Positions 23,426 to 33,347 of a stretch of DNA of 34,818 nucleotides are shown here, one piece after another. A program made the translations under genes and the position numbers. Under the pieces are notes generated by a model. It ran no database searches. It was not told where the DNA came from and saw only the letters and a program-made list of their open reading frames with translations. Source of the stretch: Streptomyces sp. CBMA29 (lineage in GTDB: Bacteria > Actinomycetota > Actinomycetes > Streptomycetales > Streptomycetaceae); assembly GCF_014596445.1 (NCBI RefSeq), contig NZ_MECL01000030.1, positions 1 to 34,818 on the forward strand, read 5' to 3'. Position 1 is the first letter of the stretch. The number at the start of each line of letters is the position of its first letter.

Positions 23426-24949
23426 TCAGGCCGGTTGTTCAGGCTGCTCGGGCCGGCCCGGCTCGACCGGGGGCGCCAGCACACCGCAGTGCGCCGCGCA
23501 CTGCGGCTGCGCGACCGGCCCCTTCGCCTCGTCCTCCCGCAGCGCGCCCGACGGCACCAGCGCCGCGGCCAGCAGCGCGGCGACGGCGCACAGGCCCGCG
23601 CAGATCAGCATCGCCTTCCCGAACGCCGAGTTCACCGCGTGCGGCGACCGGTAGGCGTGGTCGGACAGGCCGACGGCCAGGGGGAGGGCCGCGACGATCA
23701 GCAGCTGCGCCACCCGGGCCGCCGCATTGTTCACCCCGCTGGCCACCCCCGCGTGGTCGACCTCCACCGACGCCAGCACGGTCGCGGTGAGCGGCGCCAC
23801 GAACAGGCACATGCCGAGCCCCTGGACGACGACGGCGGGCAGCACGTCGACGACGTACGAGGAGGTGTCCGGCGACACGCGGGTGAGCAGCAGCAGGCCG
23901 CACGCGGTGACCAGCGGACCGACCGTCAGCGGCCAGCGCGGCCCGATCCGCTGGGCGAGGGCACCCGCGGGCGCGGACAGCAGCAGCATCAGGACGGTCA
24001 CCGGCAGCGTCGCGAGACCGGCGCGCAGCGCGCTGTACCCGGCGGCGATCTGGAGCTGCACCGGCAGCACGAAGAACACCCCGCCGATGGCCGCGTACAG
24101 ACACAGCGTCACCAGATTCATCGAGGTGAACAGCTTCGAGGAGAAGACCGACAGCGGCAGCATCGGGGACGCGCGCCGCCGCTCGGTGCGCAGGAAGCCC
24201 CAGCCGCACGCCAGACCGGCCGCCGCGGGTACGGCGACCGCGACGGGGGAGGGGTGGCCGGACGCGCTGATCAGCGCGTAGGTGACGCCCGCGAGGCAGA
24301 GCGCGGCCAGCACGGCGCCCAGGATGTCGAAGCTCCCGCTCGCCGTACGGTCGCGGCTCTCCGGCACGTGCCGGACGGCGATGGCCACCACGACCGCCGC
24401 CAGCGGCAGATTGATCAGGAAGATCCACCGCCAGCCGGGCCCGTCCACCAGATAGCCGCCGAGGAACGGCCCGATCGCGCCCGCCACACCGCCGAGGCCC
24501 GACCACGCGCCGACCGCCTTCGCCCGGTCCTGCGGGCGGTACGTGGACTGCACCAGGGCGAGCGAACCGGGCGTCAGCAGCGCCCCGCCCACGCCCTGGA
24601 GGGCGCGGGCGGCGATCAGCACGCCGCTGTCGGGCGCCGCGCCGCACAGCGCGGACGCCAGCGCGAACCAGACGACACCGATGACGAAGACCTTCCTGCG
24701 TCCGTACCGGTCACCGAGGCCGCCGCCGAGCAGGATCAGCCCGGCCAGCGTCAGCAGATAGCCGTTGACGGTCCACTGGAGCGCCGCCAGGGTCGCGCCG
24801 AGGCCCTCCCCGATCCGGGGGAGCGCGATGTTGACGATGGTGCCGTCCAGCATCGCCATGCCCGAGCCGAGCACCGAGCAGGCCAGCACCCATCGCCCGG
24901 TCGCCGAGGAGAGCCGCACGCCCTCGGCGGGCGGCTCCGGATTACTCAT
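23426..24949 (-). CDS. Second DHA2-family MFS efflux transporter
   Basis: This 507-residue inner-membrane proton antiporter has about 14 membrane segments. The first is WVLACSVLGSGMAMLDGTIVNIALP, which bears the D-x-T-I-V-N motif of DHA2 pumps. Motif A reads GGLGDRYGRRK and motif C GLGGVAGAIGPFLGG. The C terminus (after SGALREDEAK) is a cytoplasmic tail rich in Pro and Glu with two Cys. I start at ATG 24949, where GGTGA precedes by five bases; an ATG 12 bases earlier (24961) is possible. The frame stays open much further upstream, across the phosphoglucomutase gene, which is a high-GC artefact. It is divergent from pgm. It is unlike the 21153 pump in detail, so not a recent duplicate. The substrate is unknown. 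Confidence 0.9.
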   Translation of the reverse strand: MSNPEPPAEGVRLSSATGRWVLACSVLGSGMAMLDGTIVNIALPRIGEGLGATLAALQWTVNGYLLTLAGLILLGGGLGDRYGRRKVFVIGVVWFALASALCGAAPDSGVLIAARALQGVGGALLTPGSLALVQSTYRPQDRAKAVGAWSGLGGVAGAIGPFLGGYLVDGPGWRWIFLINLPLAAVVVAIAVRHVPESRDRTASGSFDILGAVLAALCLAGVTYALISASGHPSPVAVAVPAAAGLACGWGFLRTERRRASPMLPLSVFSSKLFTSMNLVTLCLYAAIGGVFFVLPVQLQIAAGYSALRAGLATLPVTVLMLLLSAPAGALAQRIGPRWPLTVGPLVTACGLLLLTRVSPDTSSYVVDVLPAVVVQGLGMCLFVAPLTATVLASVEVDHAGVASGVNNAAARVAQLLIVAALPLAVGLSDHAYRSPHAVNSAFGKAMLICAGLCAVAALLAAALVPSGALREDEAKGPVAQPQCAAHCGVLAPPVEPGRPEQPEQPA

Positions 24950-25147
24950 GACCGTCACCATAGAGCGCCGGGCGCCGGGTCGTGAGTGTCGCGGCCCTGT
25001 GCCGCGGCAGCCGTGAGAACCGCGCCGCCGCGCAGCCCCGACCGTGCCCGCCGCGCGCCCGCGACCGTGCCCGCTGATCACCGGCGCGCATCGGGGGTAA
25101 GAATGGTCAGGGCAGGCCCGACCGATGACGCAGCGAAGGAGACGCGG

Positions 25148-26788
<1,641 letters not shown>

Positions 26789-26801
26789 CCGCCACGCCCT
26801 C

Positions 26802-26846
26802 CACCCGACGGAGAGACCCGGAGCGCGTGCTCCGCTCCGTCGGGTG
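26802..26846. terminator. Bidirectional terminator between pgm and the ABC gene
   Basis: An outer perfect 12-bp stem (26802-26813 with 26835-26846) encloses an inner 6-bp stem CGGAGC/GCTCCG (26819-26824 with 26829-26834). It lies 13 bp after the pgm stop and 32 bp after the stop of the leftward ABC gene, so it serves both. Confidence 0.85.
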
Positions 26847-26878
26847 AAGGGCGACAGGTCCTTTGACGCGCGAGCGTC

Positions 26879-28645
26879 TCAGGCCAGTTGGGCGGCCTGG
26901 AGACCCGCGTACGCGCCGCCGCCGCGCACCAGCTCGGCGTGCGGCCCGACTTCCGCGATACGGCCCTCGTCCAGGACGACGATACGGTCGGCGTTGCGGA
27001 TCGTGGACAGCCGGTGGGCCACCACGAAGACCGTACGGCCGCGCACCAGCCGGGTCAGTGCCTGCTGGACCAGCGCCTCCGAGCGGGAGTCGAGCGCGGA
27101 CGTCGCCTCGTCCAGGACCAGTACGCGCGGGTCGCGGATCAGCGCGCGGGCGATGGCCAGCCGCTGCTTCTGGCCGCCGGAGAGCCGGGCGCCCCGCTCA
27201 CCGACGACGGTGTCCAGACCGTGGGTCATCCGGTCGATGAACTCCAGCGCGTTGGCGTCCCGCAGCGCCGCCCTGACCCTCTCCTCCGGCACATCGGTCA
27301 TGCCGTAGGTGACGTTGTCGCGGACGGTGCCCTCGAACAGGATCGAGTCCTGCGGCACCACCGACAGCCAGGTCCGGTAGTCGCGCAGGTCCAGCTCCTC
27401 CATGTCGACGCCGTCGAGCAGGATCCGCCCGTGCGTCGGCCGCAGGAAGCCGATCACCAGATTGAGCACGGTCGACTTGCCTGCGCCGGAACCGCCGACC
27501 AGGGCGATCGTCTCGCCCGGCCGTACGTCCAGATCGAAGTCGACCAGCGAGGGCCGGTCGCTCTCGGGATAGGTGTGGCCGACCCCGCGGAACTCGAAGT
27601 GCCCGACCACGCCCTTGACTTCGGCCTTGCCGTCGTTCTGCTCCAGGTCGGGCGCCTGGAGCACCTCGCCGATCGAGCGGACCGACTCCAGGCCCTTGCC
27701 GATCTGCGGGGTCAGCGTCAGCAGCGTGGTCACCGAGCCGGTGAGGCTGGAGAAGTACGCGCTGAGCATCACCACGGTGCCCGCCGAAACGTTCAGCCAG
27801 CCGTAGTAGGCGACCAGCGCCGAGCCCGCCAGGCAGGCCACACCGATCGCGTTGAGCAGGATCCAGGCCAGCGAGCCGAACCAGCCGTTGAGCCGGTCGA
27901 GCCGCAGCCCCGCGTGCAGTACCTCGCCCAGCGTGCGGTCCACCCGGTGCAGCGCGGTGTTCTCCAGGCCGTGCGCACGGGTGATGGGGATCAGGGTCGT
28001 CATCTCGCTGACCCGCGAGGACAGTTGCTCCACCTGCTGGCGGAAGGACTCGTTGTCGTGCCGCAACCGGCGGCGCAGCCGCACCACCAGCATCGCGGAG
28101 GCGGGCACCACGATCAGATAGACCGGCAGGAAGGCGGGCGCCTGGATGCCGATCACCACCAGGCCGCCGGTCAGGGTGGCGATCGCGGCGAGACCGTTGT
28201 CGGCGGTCTGCTGCGCCGCCGTCTCGATGGTCTCGACGTCCCTGATCACCTTGGCCTGGAGCACGCCGGCGCTGACACGGGAGTGGTAGCCGATGGAGAG
28301 CTGCTGCATCCGCTGGCAGATCGCGGTGCGCAGCCGGGTGCCGGTCCTGCGGATCGAGCCCTGCATGCAGCGCACGTACGCCAGGTGCAGCGGGAGGTTG
28401 AGGCTGAGGATCACGAGCAGGACGGCCGAATTCCACCACAGCACCGATATCGGCCGGTGCTGCACGACGACGTCGACCACGTTGGCCGTGATGAGCGGCA
28501 GCAGCCAGACGGGGGTGTGCTTGGCGAAAAAGGCGAGTACGGCGAACCCGACCCGGCGACGGTCGGGTTCGAAGAGGTAGAGGAGGGTACGGACGGGGTG
28601 TTCGCCGCGGTAGCGGTGGCTGAGCGTGCCTTGCGGCAGCGCCAT
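26879..28645 (-). CDS. ABC exporter with fused membrane and ATPase domains
   Basis: This 588-residue half-transporter probably works as a homodimer, since no partner gene adjoins. The membrane domain (about 25-320) has six segments, for example VLAFFAKHTPVWLLPLITANVV, and an extended loop YHSRVSAGVLQAKVIRDVETIE typical of type IV ABC exporters. The ATPase domain (about 355-588) has Walker A GGSGAGKST with K390, Q-loop VPQDS, signature LSGGQ (488-492), Walker B VLVLDEATSALD and H-loop VVAHRLST, all intact. ATG 28645 has GAGGAG six bases upstream. The formaldehyde dehydrogenase gene lies 85 bp upstream on the same strand, with a hairpin between. Export of a lipid, peptide or drug is typical of the family; the actual cargo is unknown. 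Confidence 0.92.
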   Translation of the reverse strand: MALPQGTLSHRYRGEHPVRTLLYLFEPDRRRVGFAVLAFFAKHTPVWLLPLITANVVDVVVQHRPISVLWWNSAVLLVILSLNLPLHLAYVRCMQGSIRRTGTRLRTAICQRMQQLSIGYHSRVSAGVLQAKVIRDVETIETAAQQTADNGLAAIATLTGGLVVIGIQAPAFLPVYLIVVPASAMLVVRLRRRLRHDNESFRQQVEQLSSRVSEMTTLIPITRAHGLENTALHRVDRTLGEVLHAGLRLDRLNGWFGSLAWILLNAIGVACLAGSALVAYYGWLNVSAGTVVMLSAYFSSLTGSVTTLLTLTPQIGKGLESVRSIGEVLQAPDLEQNDGKAEVKGVVGHFEFRGVGHTYPESDRPSLVDFDLDVRPGETIALVGGSGAGKSTVLNLVIGFLRPTHGRILLDGVDMEELDLRDYRTWLSVVPQDSILFEGTVRDNVTYGMTDVPEERVRAALRDANALEFIDRMTHGLDTVVGERGARLSGGQKQRLAIARALIRDPRVLVLDEATSALDSRSEALVQQALTRLVRGRTVFVVAHRLSTIRNADRIVVLDEGRIAEVGPHAELVRGGGAYAGLQAAQLA

Positions 28646-28684
28646 TGAAGGCTCCTCGAAATGACGTCTTCGCAGTACAGGTGC

Positions 28685-28710
28685 GCGCATGCGCCTCATC
28701 GCGCATGCGC
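28685..28710 (-). terminator. Hairpin of two copies of a 10-bp palindrome
   Basis: GCGCATGCGC occurs at 28685-28694 and 28701-28710 with CTCATC between. Each copy is itself a palindrome, so the pair is both a direct and an inverted repeat and can form a 10-bp hairpin. It lies 21 bp after the dehydrogenase stop and 40 bp before the ABC start, so it could end one unit or act in the leader of the other. Confidence 0.55.
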
Positions 28711-28730
28711 CCGCCTTCACCTTAGAGCCG

Positions 28731-29816
28731 CTACAGCACCACGACCGAACGCAATACGTCGCCCTCGGACATCCGCGCGAACGCCGCCTCCACCTCGTCC
28801 AGCGCGATGGTCTCCGTGACGAACGCGCCCAGGTCCAGGCGCCCCTGGAGATGCAGGTCGATCAGCATCGGGAAGTCCCGCGACGGCAGGCAGTCGCCGT
28901 ACCACGACGACTTCAGCGCGCCGCCGCGGCCGAACACGTCCAACAGCGGCAGTTCCAGCGTCATCTCAGGACTCGGCACCCCCACCAGGACCACCGTCCC
29001 GGCCAGATCGCGCGCGTAGAAGGCCTGCTTGTACGTCTCCGGGCGGCCCACCGCGTCGATCACGACGTCGGCGCCGTTCCCGCCGGTCAGCTCGCGGATC
29101 GCCTCCACGGCGTCGCGGTCACGGGAGTTGACGGTGTGGGTCGCGCCCATCGCGGACGCCGTGGCGAGCTTGCGGTCGTCGATGTCGACGGCGATGATCC
29201 TGGCCGCACCGGCCAGCCGCGATCCCACCACGGCCGCGTCGCCGACGCCGCCGCAGCCGATGACCGCGACCGAGTCGCCGCGGCCCACGTTCCCGGTGTT
29301 GAGCGCCGCGCCGATCCCGGCCATCACCCCGCAGCCGAGCAGCCCGGCCACCGACGCCGACACCGCGGGGTCGACCTTCGTGCACTGCCCCGCCGCGACC
29401 AGCGTCTTCTCCGCGAAGGCGCCGATGCCCAGCGCGGGCGACAGTTCCGTGCCGTCCTTCAACGTCATCTTCTGCTTCGCGTTGTGGGTGTCGAAGCAGT
29501 ACCAGGGGCGTCCGCGCAGACACGCGCGGCACCGGCCGCACACGGCCCGCCAGTTGAGGATCACGAAGTCGCCCGGCGCGACCTCGGTGACGCCGTCGCC
29601 GACGGTCTCGACCACACCGGCGGCCTCGTGCCCGAGCAGGAACGGGAAGTCGTCGTTGATCGCGCCCTGCCGGTAGTGCAGGTCGGTGTGGCAGACCCCG
29701 CACGCCTGGATCCGCACCACCGCCTCGCCCGGCCCCGGATCCGGCACCACCACCGTGTCCACCCGTACCGGCTCGCCCTTGCCCGGTGCGATCACTGCGC
29801 GGACTTCCTGTGCCAT
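28731..29816 (-). CDS. mscR: S-(hydroxymethyl)mycothiol dehydrogenase (mycothiol-dependent formaldehyde dehydrogenase)
   Basis: This 361-residue zinc-dependent medium-chain dehydrogenase oxidises the mycothiol-formaldehyde adduct with NAD to detoxify formaldehyde; family members also reduce S-nitrosomycothiol. The catalytic zinc site is GVCHTD with C42, plus LLGHEAAG. The structural zinc cluster is [15 protein letters not shown]. The NAD fold shows VIGCGGVGD and an IIAVDIDD acidic end. Length and overall sequence match the actinobacterial mycothiol class rather than glutathione-dependent enzymes. ATG 29816 follows GAAGGA by six bases. It is divergent from the BrkB-type gene. In many actinomycetes a metallo-hydrolase gene follows this one; here an ABC exporter does, after a hairpin. 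Confidence 0.92.
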   Translation of the reverse strand: MAQEVRAVIAPGKGEPVRVDTVVVPDPGPGEAVVRIQACGVCHTDLHYRQGAINDDFPFLLGHEAAGVVETVGDGVTEVAPGDFVILNWRAVCGRCRACLRGRPWYCFDTHNAKQKMTLKDGTELSPALGIGAFAEKTLVAAGQCTKVDPAVSASVAGLLGCGVMAGIGAALNTGNVGRGDSVAVIGCGGVGDAAVVGSRLAGAARIIAVDIDDRKLATASAMGATHTVNSRDRDAVEAIRELTGGNGADVVIDAVGRPETYKQAFYARDLAGTVVLVGVPSPEMTLELPLLDVFGRGGALKSSWYGDCLPSRDFPMLIDLHLQGRLDLGAFVTETIALDEVEAAFARMSEGDVLRSVVVL

Positions 29817-29992
29817 GTCCGGTCCTTCCCTTCGTCGTGTGCCCAGCGTTCGGCCACTGTTCGCTGCCGACGATAGGTGCCGCGACCCCGTGGCGGGCAG
29901 TACCCGGAAAGGCGCACATGGGTGGACCGGCACCGGGCATACGTCACTGCGGGCCACAGGTCGCCTACCGCTCGACGCCGTGAGGGGCACTT

Positions 29993-30997
29993 TTGACGAC
30001 TGATGACAGCGCGGTCCGCGGCACGCGGCCGGCTGACAAGAGACGCCTGCCGAAGACCGTCGCGACCTTCCGCGCCATCCGCGCCCTCGGCCGCGCCATA
30101 GCGGCGGCCTGGGAGGAGGACGCCACGGAGCGGGCGGCGGCCCTCACGTACTACGCGGTGCTCGCGCTCTTTCCCGCGCTGCTGGTCACAGTGTCCGTGC
30201 TGGGCCTGGCGGGCGGCTCCTCGGAGAACCAGCTGGCCTCCGAGGTCACCTCCCTGCTGCCGACCGCGTCCCGCCCGATCGTCGCCTCCGCGCTCCAGGA
30301 CATGGCCGACGACCGGTCCGCGACCGTCTCCCTGGTGATCATCGGCAGCGCGGGCGCCGTCTGGTCGGCGTGCAGCTACTCCAGCGTCTTCCGGCGCGCC
30401 CTGCACTCGATGTTCCGGGTGACCGACCACCGCCCGGCCTGGCGCACCGCCCCGCGCATCGTGCTCACCTCGGTGGCGCTGCTCGTCCTGCTGGTGTGCA
30501 GCGCCAGCAGCCTGGTGGTCAGCGGCGAGGTCGCCCACCGGATAGGGGAGCTGCCGCACATGAACACCCCCGTGATCACCGCCTGGCGGGTGTTGCGCTG
30601 GCCGTTGCTGCTGATCCTGGCCGCCGCGCTGGTCCTGGTCCTCTTCCGCTCAGGCCCGCGAGGCACTCGCGGCCTGCGCGCGATGGCCCCCGGCGGCGCC
30701 CTCGCCGTCCTGCTGTGGCTGCTGACCTCGGTCGGATTCGCCGCGTACACCGCCCGCGCGGGCACGTACAACCGGCTCTACGGTCCGCTGGCCGGCACCG
30801 TGGTCTTCCTGGTGTGGCTGTGGTTCTCCAACCTGGCCCTGCTGATCGGCGCCCACTTCAACGCCCAGCGGGCGCTGGACGGCGAGGCCGCGCTGCCGCC
30901 GGAGGCACCGGCAGCGTCGAAGACGCCGGAAGCGGCCTCGGCCGCGGCGCCGCATGCGCTGCCGGTTCAGCCGCGGCCTGGCCGGAAACGGCGGTAG
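29993..30997 (+). CDS. YihY/BrkB-family inner membrane protein
   Basis: This 334-residue membrane protein has about six segments, including [75 protein letters not shown] and [22 protein letters not shown]. The family signature [15 protein letters not shown] is at about 49-63, and FNAQRAL ends the conserved part. The N-terminal 45 residues are basic and the C-terminal 45 are Ala/Pro-rich, ending GRKRR. TTG 29993 follows GAGGGG closely and is the best-supported start. The family is widespread but its role is not settled; transport or a link to membrane biogenesis has been proposed. Its last 31 bases overlap the end of the convergent chaplin gene. Confidence 0.9.
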   Translation: MTTDDSAVRGTRPADKRRLPKTVATFRAIRALGRAIAAAWEEDATERAAALTYYAVLALFPALLVTVSVLGLAGGSSENQLASEVTSLLPTASRPIVASALQDMADDRSATVSLVIIGSAGAVWSACSYSSVFRRALHSMFRVTDHRPAWRTAPRIVLTSVALLVLLVCSASSLVVSGEVAHRIGELPHMNTPVITAWRVLRWPLLLILAAALVLVLFRSGPRGTRGLRAMAPGGALAVLLWLLTSVGFAAYTARAGTYNRLYGPLAGTVVFLVWLWFSNLALLIGAHFNAQRALDGEAALPPEAPAASKTPEAASAAAPHALPVQPRPGRKRR

Positions 30998-31686
30998 AGC
31001 ACGACGCCGCCGAGCAGCAGGGCGGCGCTGCCACCGGCTGTGTACGGCAGGCCGTCCGCACCGGTGTGCGCCAGCGTCGGGGCCGCGGTGTCCTTGACGT
31101 TCGGCGGCGCGGGCACCGGAGTGTGGACCGGGGCGGGCGGGGTGGTTGTCGGCGGAGTGGGCGTGACGACCGGCGGAGTCGAGCCGTTCGTCGAGGTGTT
31201 GCCCGTCGAGGGATTGCCGATCCCGACGACATTGACGCTGTTGCCGGTGATGTTCACGGGTACGTCGATCGGCAGCCGGATGCTGTTGCCCGACAGCAGG
31301 CCGGACGAGTTACGGGTGCCGCCCGCCGCGTGGGCGCCGCCGCCGGAGGCCGAGTTCGTGCCGGTGGTGACGGCGCGCTCGTCGGCCGGTGCGCCCGCGT
31401 GCCGTCCCGGCCTGGCGCCGGGGGAGGAGTGCGTGGCGGCCGGAGCCGAGGTGTTGGCGCACACGTTGCCCGTCACCGGGTTCAGCAAGCCGATCACATT
31501 GATCGTATTGCCGCATACATTCACCGGAATGGAGACGGGCACTTCCACCGAATTGCCCGACAGGACACCGGGCGATCCGCTGGTGTCACCCTGGGCGGCG
31601 GAATCGGCCTGGGCATACCCGGCGCCCGCCAACAGACCGCCGGCGACCATGGCGGTGACGAGGCCCTTCTGGGCAACCCTGTTCAT
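30967..31686 (-). CDS. Long chaplin, wall-anchored hydrophobic coat protein
   Basis: This 239-residue exported protein is a long chaplin of the ChpA-C type. Chaplins assemble into amyloid-like films that make aerial hyphae and spores hydrophobic. Signal peptide about 1-27 (YAQA). Chaplin domain 1 at about 37-79 has SGNSVEVPVSIPVNVCGN and NPVTGNVC with the two usual cysteines, C58 and C76. A Gly/Ala-rich spacer follows, then domain 2 at about 127-169, where the same positions are Thr148 and Ser165, so it has no cysteine. A PTPPTTTPP stretch leads to the sorting signal LAHTG (205-209), a membrane segment ([10 protein letters not shown]) and basic tail YRRFRPGRG; the LAxTG form suits class E sortases. 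ATG 31686 has AGGAA five bases upstream. Developmental control is expected for the family. Confidence 0.94.
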   Translation of the reverse strand: MNRVAQKGLVTAMVAGGLLAGAGYAQADSAAQGDTSGSPGVLSGNSVEVPVSIPVNVCGNTINVIGLLNPVTGNVCANTSAPAATHSSPGARPGRHAGAPADERAVTTGTNSASGGGAHAAGGTRNSSGLLSGNSIRLPIDVPVNITGNSVNVVGIGNPSTGNTSTNGSTPPVVTPTPPTTTPPAPVHTPVPAPPNVKDTAAPTLAHTGADGLPYTAGGSAALLLGGVVLYRRFRPGRG

Positions 31687-32026
31687 ACGCTTTCCTGCCT
31701 TCCGGAAATCCTCAACGGGCCGCATGCCCGCACCGGAGACAACGCGCTCAGGGCCAATCAGGTCATGGCCAGCGGATAAATCACTCCAACGAGTGACCGT
31801 GTCGCGGCCCCGTTCCTGACGGGCCGACAGGACGTGCGGCCAGCACTTTTCCCGGTATTCCGGCTATCGGTTCCGCTATTCCTATGAATTACCCATGAGC
31901 GGCCGATGGAACGTGGTAACGGATTTTCGGGGCCCGACAGTGTCGGGCTGCGGTCGGGCTGCGGTCGGACGGCGTCGGACGGATATTCACCGTGGGTCCT
32001 GCCCCGGCGGGCCGCGCCCCGACACG
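31687..32026. other. Chaplin upstream region with palindrome and short tandem repeats
   Basis: No gene is supportable. TCACTC-caac-GAGTGA (31781-31796) is a perfect inverted repeat about 95 bp upstream of the chaplin start, next to the AT-rich GGATAAAT, and could be an operator for developmental control. At 31942-31982 GTCGGGCTGCG occurs twice in tandem, then GTCGGACGGC and GTCGGACGG, and a 7-bp hairpin GCCCGAC/GTCGGGC sits at 31932-31948. I could not place a clear promoter. Confidence 0.45.
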
Positions 32027-32064
32027 ACAGCGGCGGCGACACCGTGAGGTGTCGCCGCCGCTGT
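32027..32064 (-). terminator. Terminator of the DUF5133 gene
   Basis: A perfect 17-bp stem (32027-32043 with 32048-32064) with a GTGA tetraloop lies 24 bp after the stop codon at 32088. It is one of the strongest hairpins in the window. Confidence 0.9.
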
Positions 32065-32087
32065 GAGGTCTGTCGCGGGGTCCGGCT

Positions 32088-32333
32088 TCAGGCCGCCGAG
32101 GCGTCCTCGTCCTCGTCGTCGTCCATGAACAGATCGCGCTCCATGTGCACGCGGGCGGCGGCCAGCGCCGGGGTGATCTCCCGGGTGCCGGTCGACACGC
32201 ACAGCGTGTACGCCGTGTCCTGGAGCTGCTGCCGCACGCGCGGGTCGACGGACTTCGCCGTCTCGACCTCAGCGGTCAGCGTCTCGTAGCGATCCACCAG
32301 GTTCCGAAGGACGGTCGGGTGGGCCATCAGCAT
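32088..32333 (-). CDS. DUF5133-type small protein
   Basis: This 81-residue soluble protein starts MLMAHPTVLRNLVDRYETL, continues with a helical segment RQQLQDTAYTLCVSTGTREI and ends in the acidic tail FMDDDEDEDASAA. The MLM.HP..LR start and the Q-DTAYTLCVSTGTR centre match a family confined to streptomycetes and relatives (DUF5133), for which no function is established. It looks all-helical with a conserved Cys in the TLCVSTGT turn. ATG 32333 is chosen because AGGAG precedes it by seven bases. It is a single-gene unit with a strong terminator. DUF5133 genes are often present in several copies and lie near secondary metabolism or development genes; here the neighbours are a chaplin and the 56-residue unknown protein. 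Confidence 0.85.
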   Translation of the reverse strand: MLMAHPTVLRNLVDRYETLTAEVETAKSVDPRVRQQLQDTAYTLCVSTGTREITPALAAARVHMERDLFMDDDEDEDASAA

Positions 32334-32661
32334 CGTCGTACTCCTCGATGTCGGCGAAGTCGGGACGCGGTTGCCCGGCCCACGCGATTCCATGCGTGAG
32401 AGCGGCGAAGAAAACTGCCTGCCGGGCCGCACCCTCTTCTTCGTCGCGTCATTGCGCAGGCCCCGGATAGGGGTCGAGGGGTGCGAAGTTGGTAGTCCCT
32501 TTACGGTACATGACACTCATGTCCACAACGGGGGCCGGTGAACGTGATGTTCGCCTCGTCTTCGCCGCCGCTGTGCCGGGGGAGTGCCGGGGGAGCGCCG
32601 TTCGCGCGGACGCCGGGGGGTTGCCGGGAGGCTGGGTGTCGACCTACCGACATACCGACGA
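32334..32661. other. Gene-free stretch upstream of the DUF5133 gene
   Basis: No convincing gene lies here on either strand. It is the promoter side of the leftward DUF5133 gene and the 3' side of the leftward 56-residue gene. On the minus strand there is an AT-richer patch around 32495-32520 (CATGTACCGTAAAGG) that could hold the promoter, but no clear -35/-10 pair could be assigned. The plus strand carries GTGCCGGGGGA-type G-rich repeats near 32574-32620. Confidence 0.4.
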
Positions 32662-32701
32662 GTCGGCCTGTCGCCACGACATGACGCGGCGACAGGCCGA
32701 C
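32662..32701 (-). terminator. Terminator of the 56-residue gene
   Basis: A perfect 14-bp stem GTCGGCCTGTCGCC (32662-32675 with 32688-32701) with a 12-base loop lies 41 bp after the stop codon at 32743. Confidence 0.85.
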
Positions 32702-32742
32702 AGCTGACTGCTCGTCGGACGCGGTGCCGTCCGGGCGGCCCG

Positions 32743-32913
32743 CTAGTCGATGCCGCGCAGGATGTGGGTCTCCGTCAGATCGTCCTCGTAACCGGCGAGG
32801 CGGATCGGCGCGCACCGGGACCAGGTGTCCAGGGGGCGCTCCTCGGCCAGGAGCGAGGCGCCGTCGCCGCCTCGTTCGGACGACTCGTTGCGCTTCAGTT
32901 GCTCAGGTGACAC
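32743..32913 (-). CDS. Unrecognised 56-residue protein
   Basis: The start is strongly supported: GTG 32913 follows AAAGGAG (32926..32920) by six bases. The first half (MSPEQLKRNESSERGGDG) is polar and looks like a disordered or leader segment. The second half, from ERPLDTWSRCAPIRLAG to YEDDLTETHILRGID, is ordered-looking, with one Cys and a distinct acidic-hydrophobic end. There is no signal peptide or membrane segment. A strong terminator follows, so it is a complete single-gene unit of about 60 codons. I do not recognise a family. A leader-plus-core layout would be compatible with a modified peptide precursor, but no maturation enzyme adjoins, so a small regulatory or binding protein is equally possible. 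Confidence 0.72.
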   Translation of the reverse strand: MSPEQLKRNESSERGGDGASLLAEERPLDTWSRCAPIRLAGYEDDLTETHILRGID

Positions 32914-33347
32914 CGCGGACTCCTTTGCGTCGCGTGGACCGGCGACACCCGACGCGGCCGTCCGACCGCGCCCGGCGCCCGGCGGGATGGCTCTTCGGGC
33001 GGTGCGGACGCGGTGGCGCCTTGGGCCCCCCACGCCCGGGGGCGAAGGGGAGGACCGGAGCGCGGCCGAGGTGGGCGACTCGTTCCGGGACGGGCCCCGG
33101 GGTTCGGTACATCCCCTGAGACCGGTTCGTCCCGCACAGCGTAAGCCTGCCCGTCCTCCGTCACCAGCCGGTTTCCGGCGCGCTACGCACAGTGGCGAAG
33201 TGCCGTGCGCGCGTGCGAAACCGGCCCTGGCCGCTGCCGCACGGCGCATGGTTGTTACGGTTCCTCGTGCTCAACAGCGAAGAGGACCGAGACGAGGGGC
33301 CTGCGCCATCCGGGTCACGCGCGCCTGAGATATCCGGAAAGCCGGAG
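32914..33347. other. Divergent control region
   Basis: This 434-bp stretch separates the leftward 56-residue gene and the rightward MFS gene. Many open frames cross it, all overlapping each other in GC-rich DNA and none with a ribosome binding site I trust. Both genes must have promoters here. TTGTTACGGTTCC at 33252-33264 is the AT-richest segment, about 90 bp upstream of the MFS start, but I cannot assign a full promoter. Confidence 0.4.

Noticed and set aside
31712..31717. Minus-strand CGTTGA as a BldN-type -10 before the chaplin gene
   Set aside because: The matching -35 (CGTAAC about 16 bases upstream) is absent.
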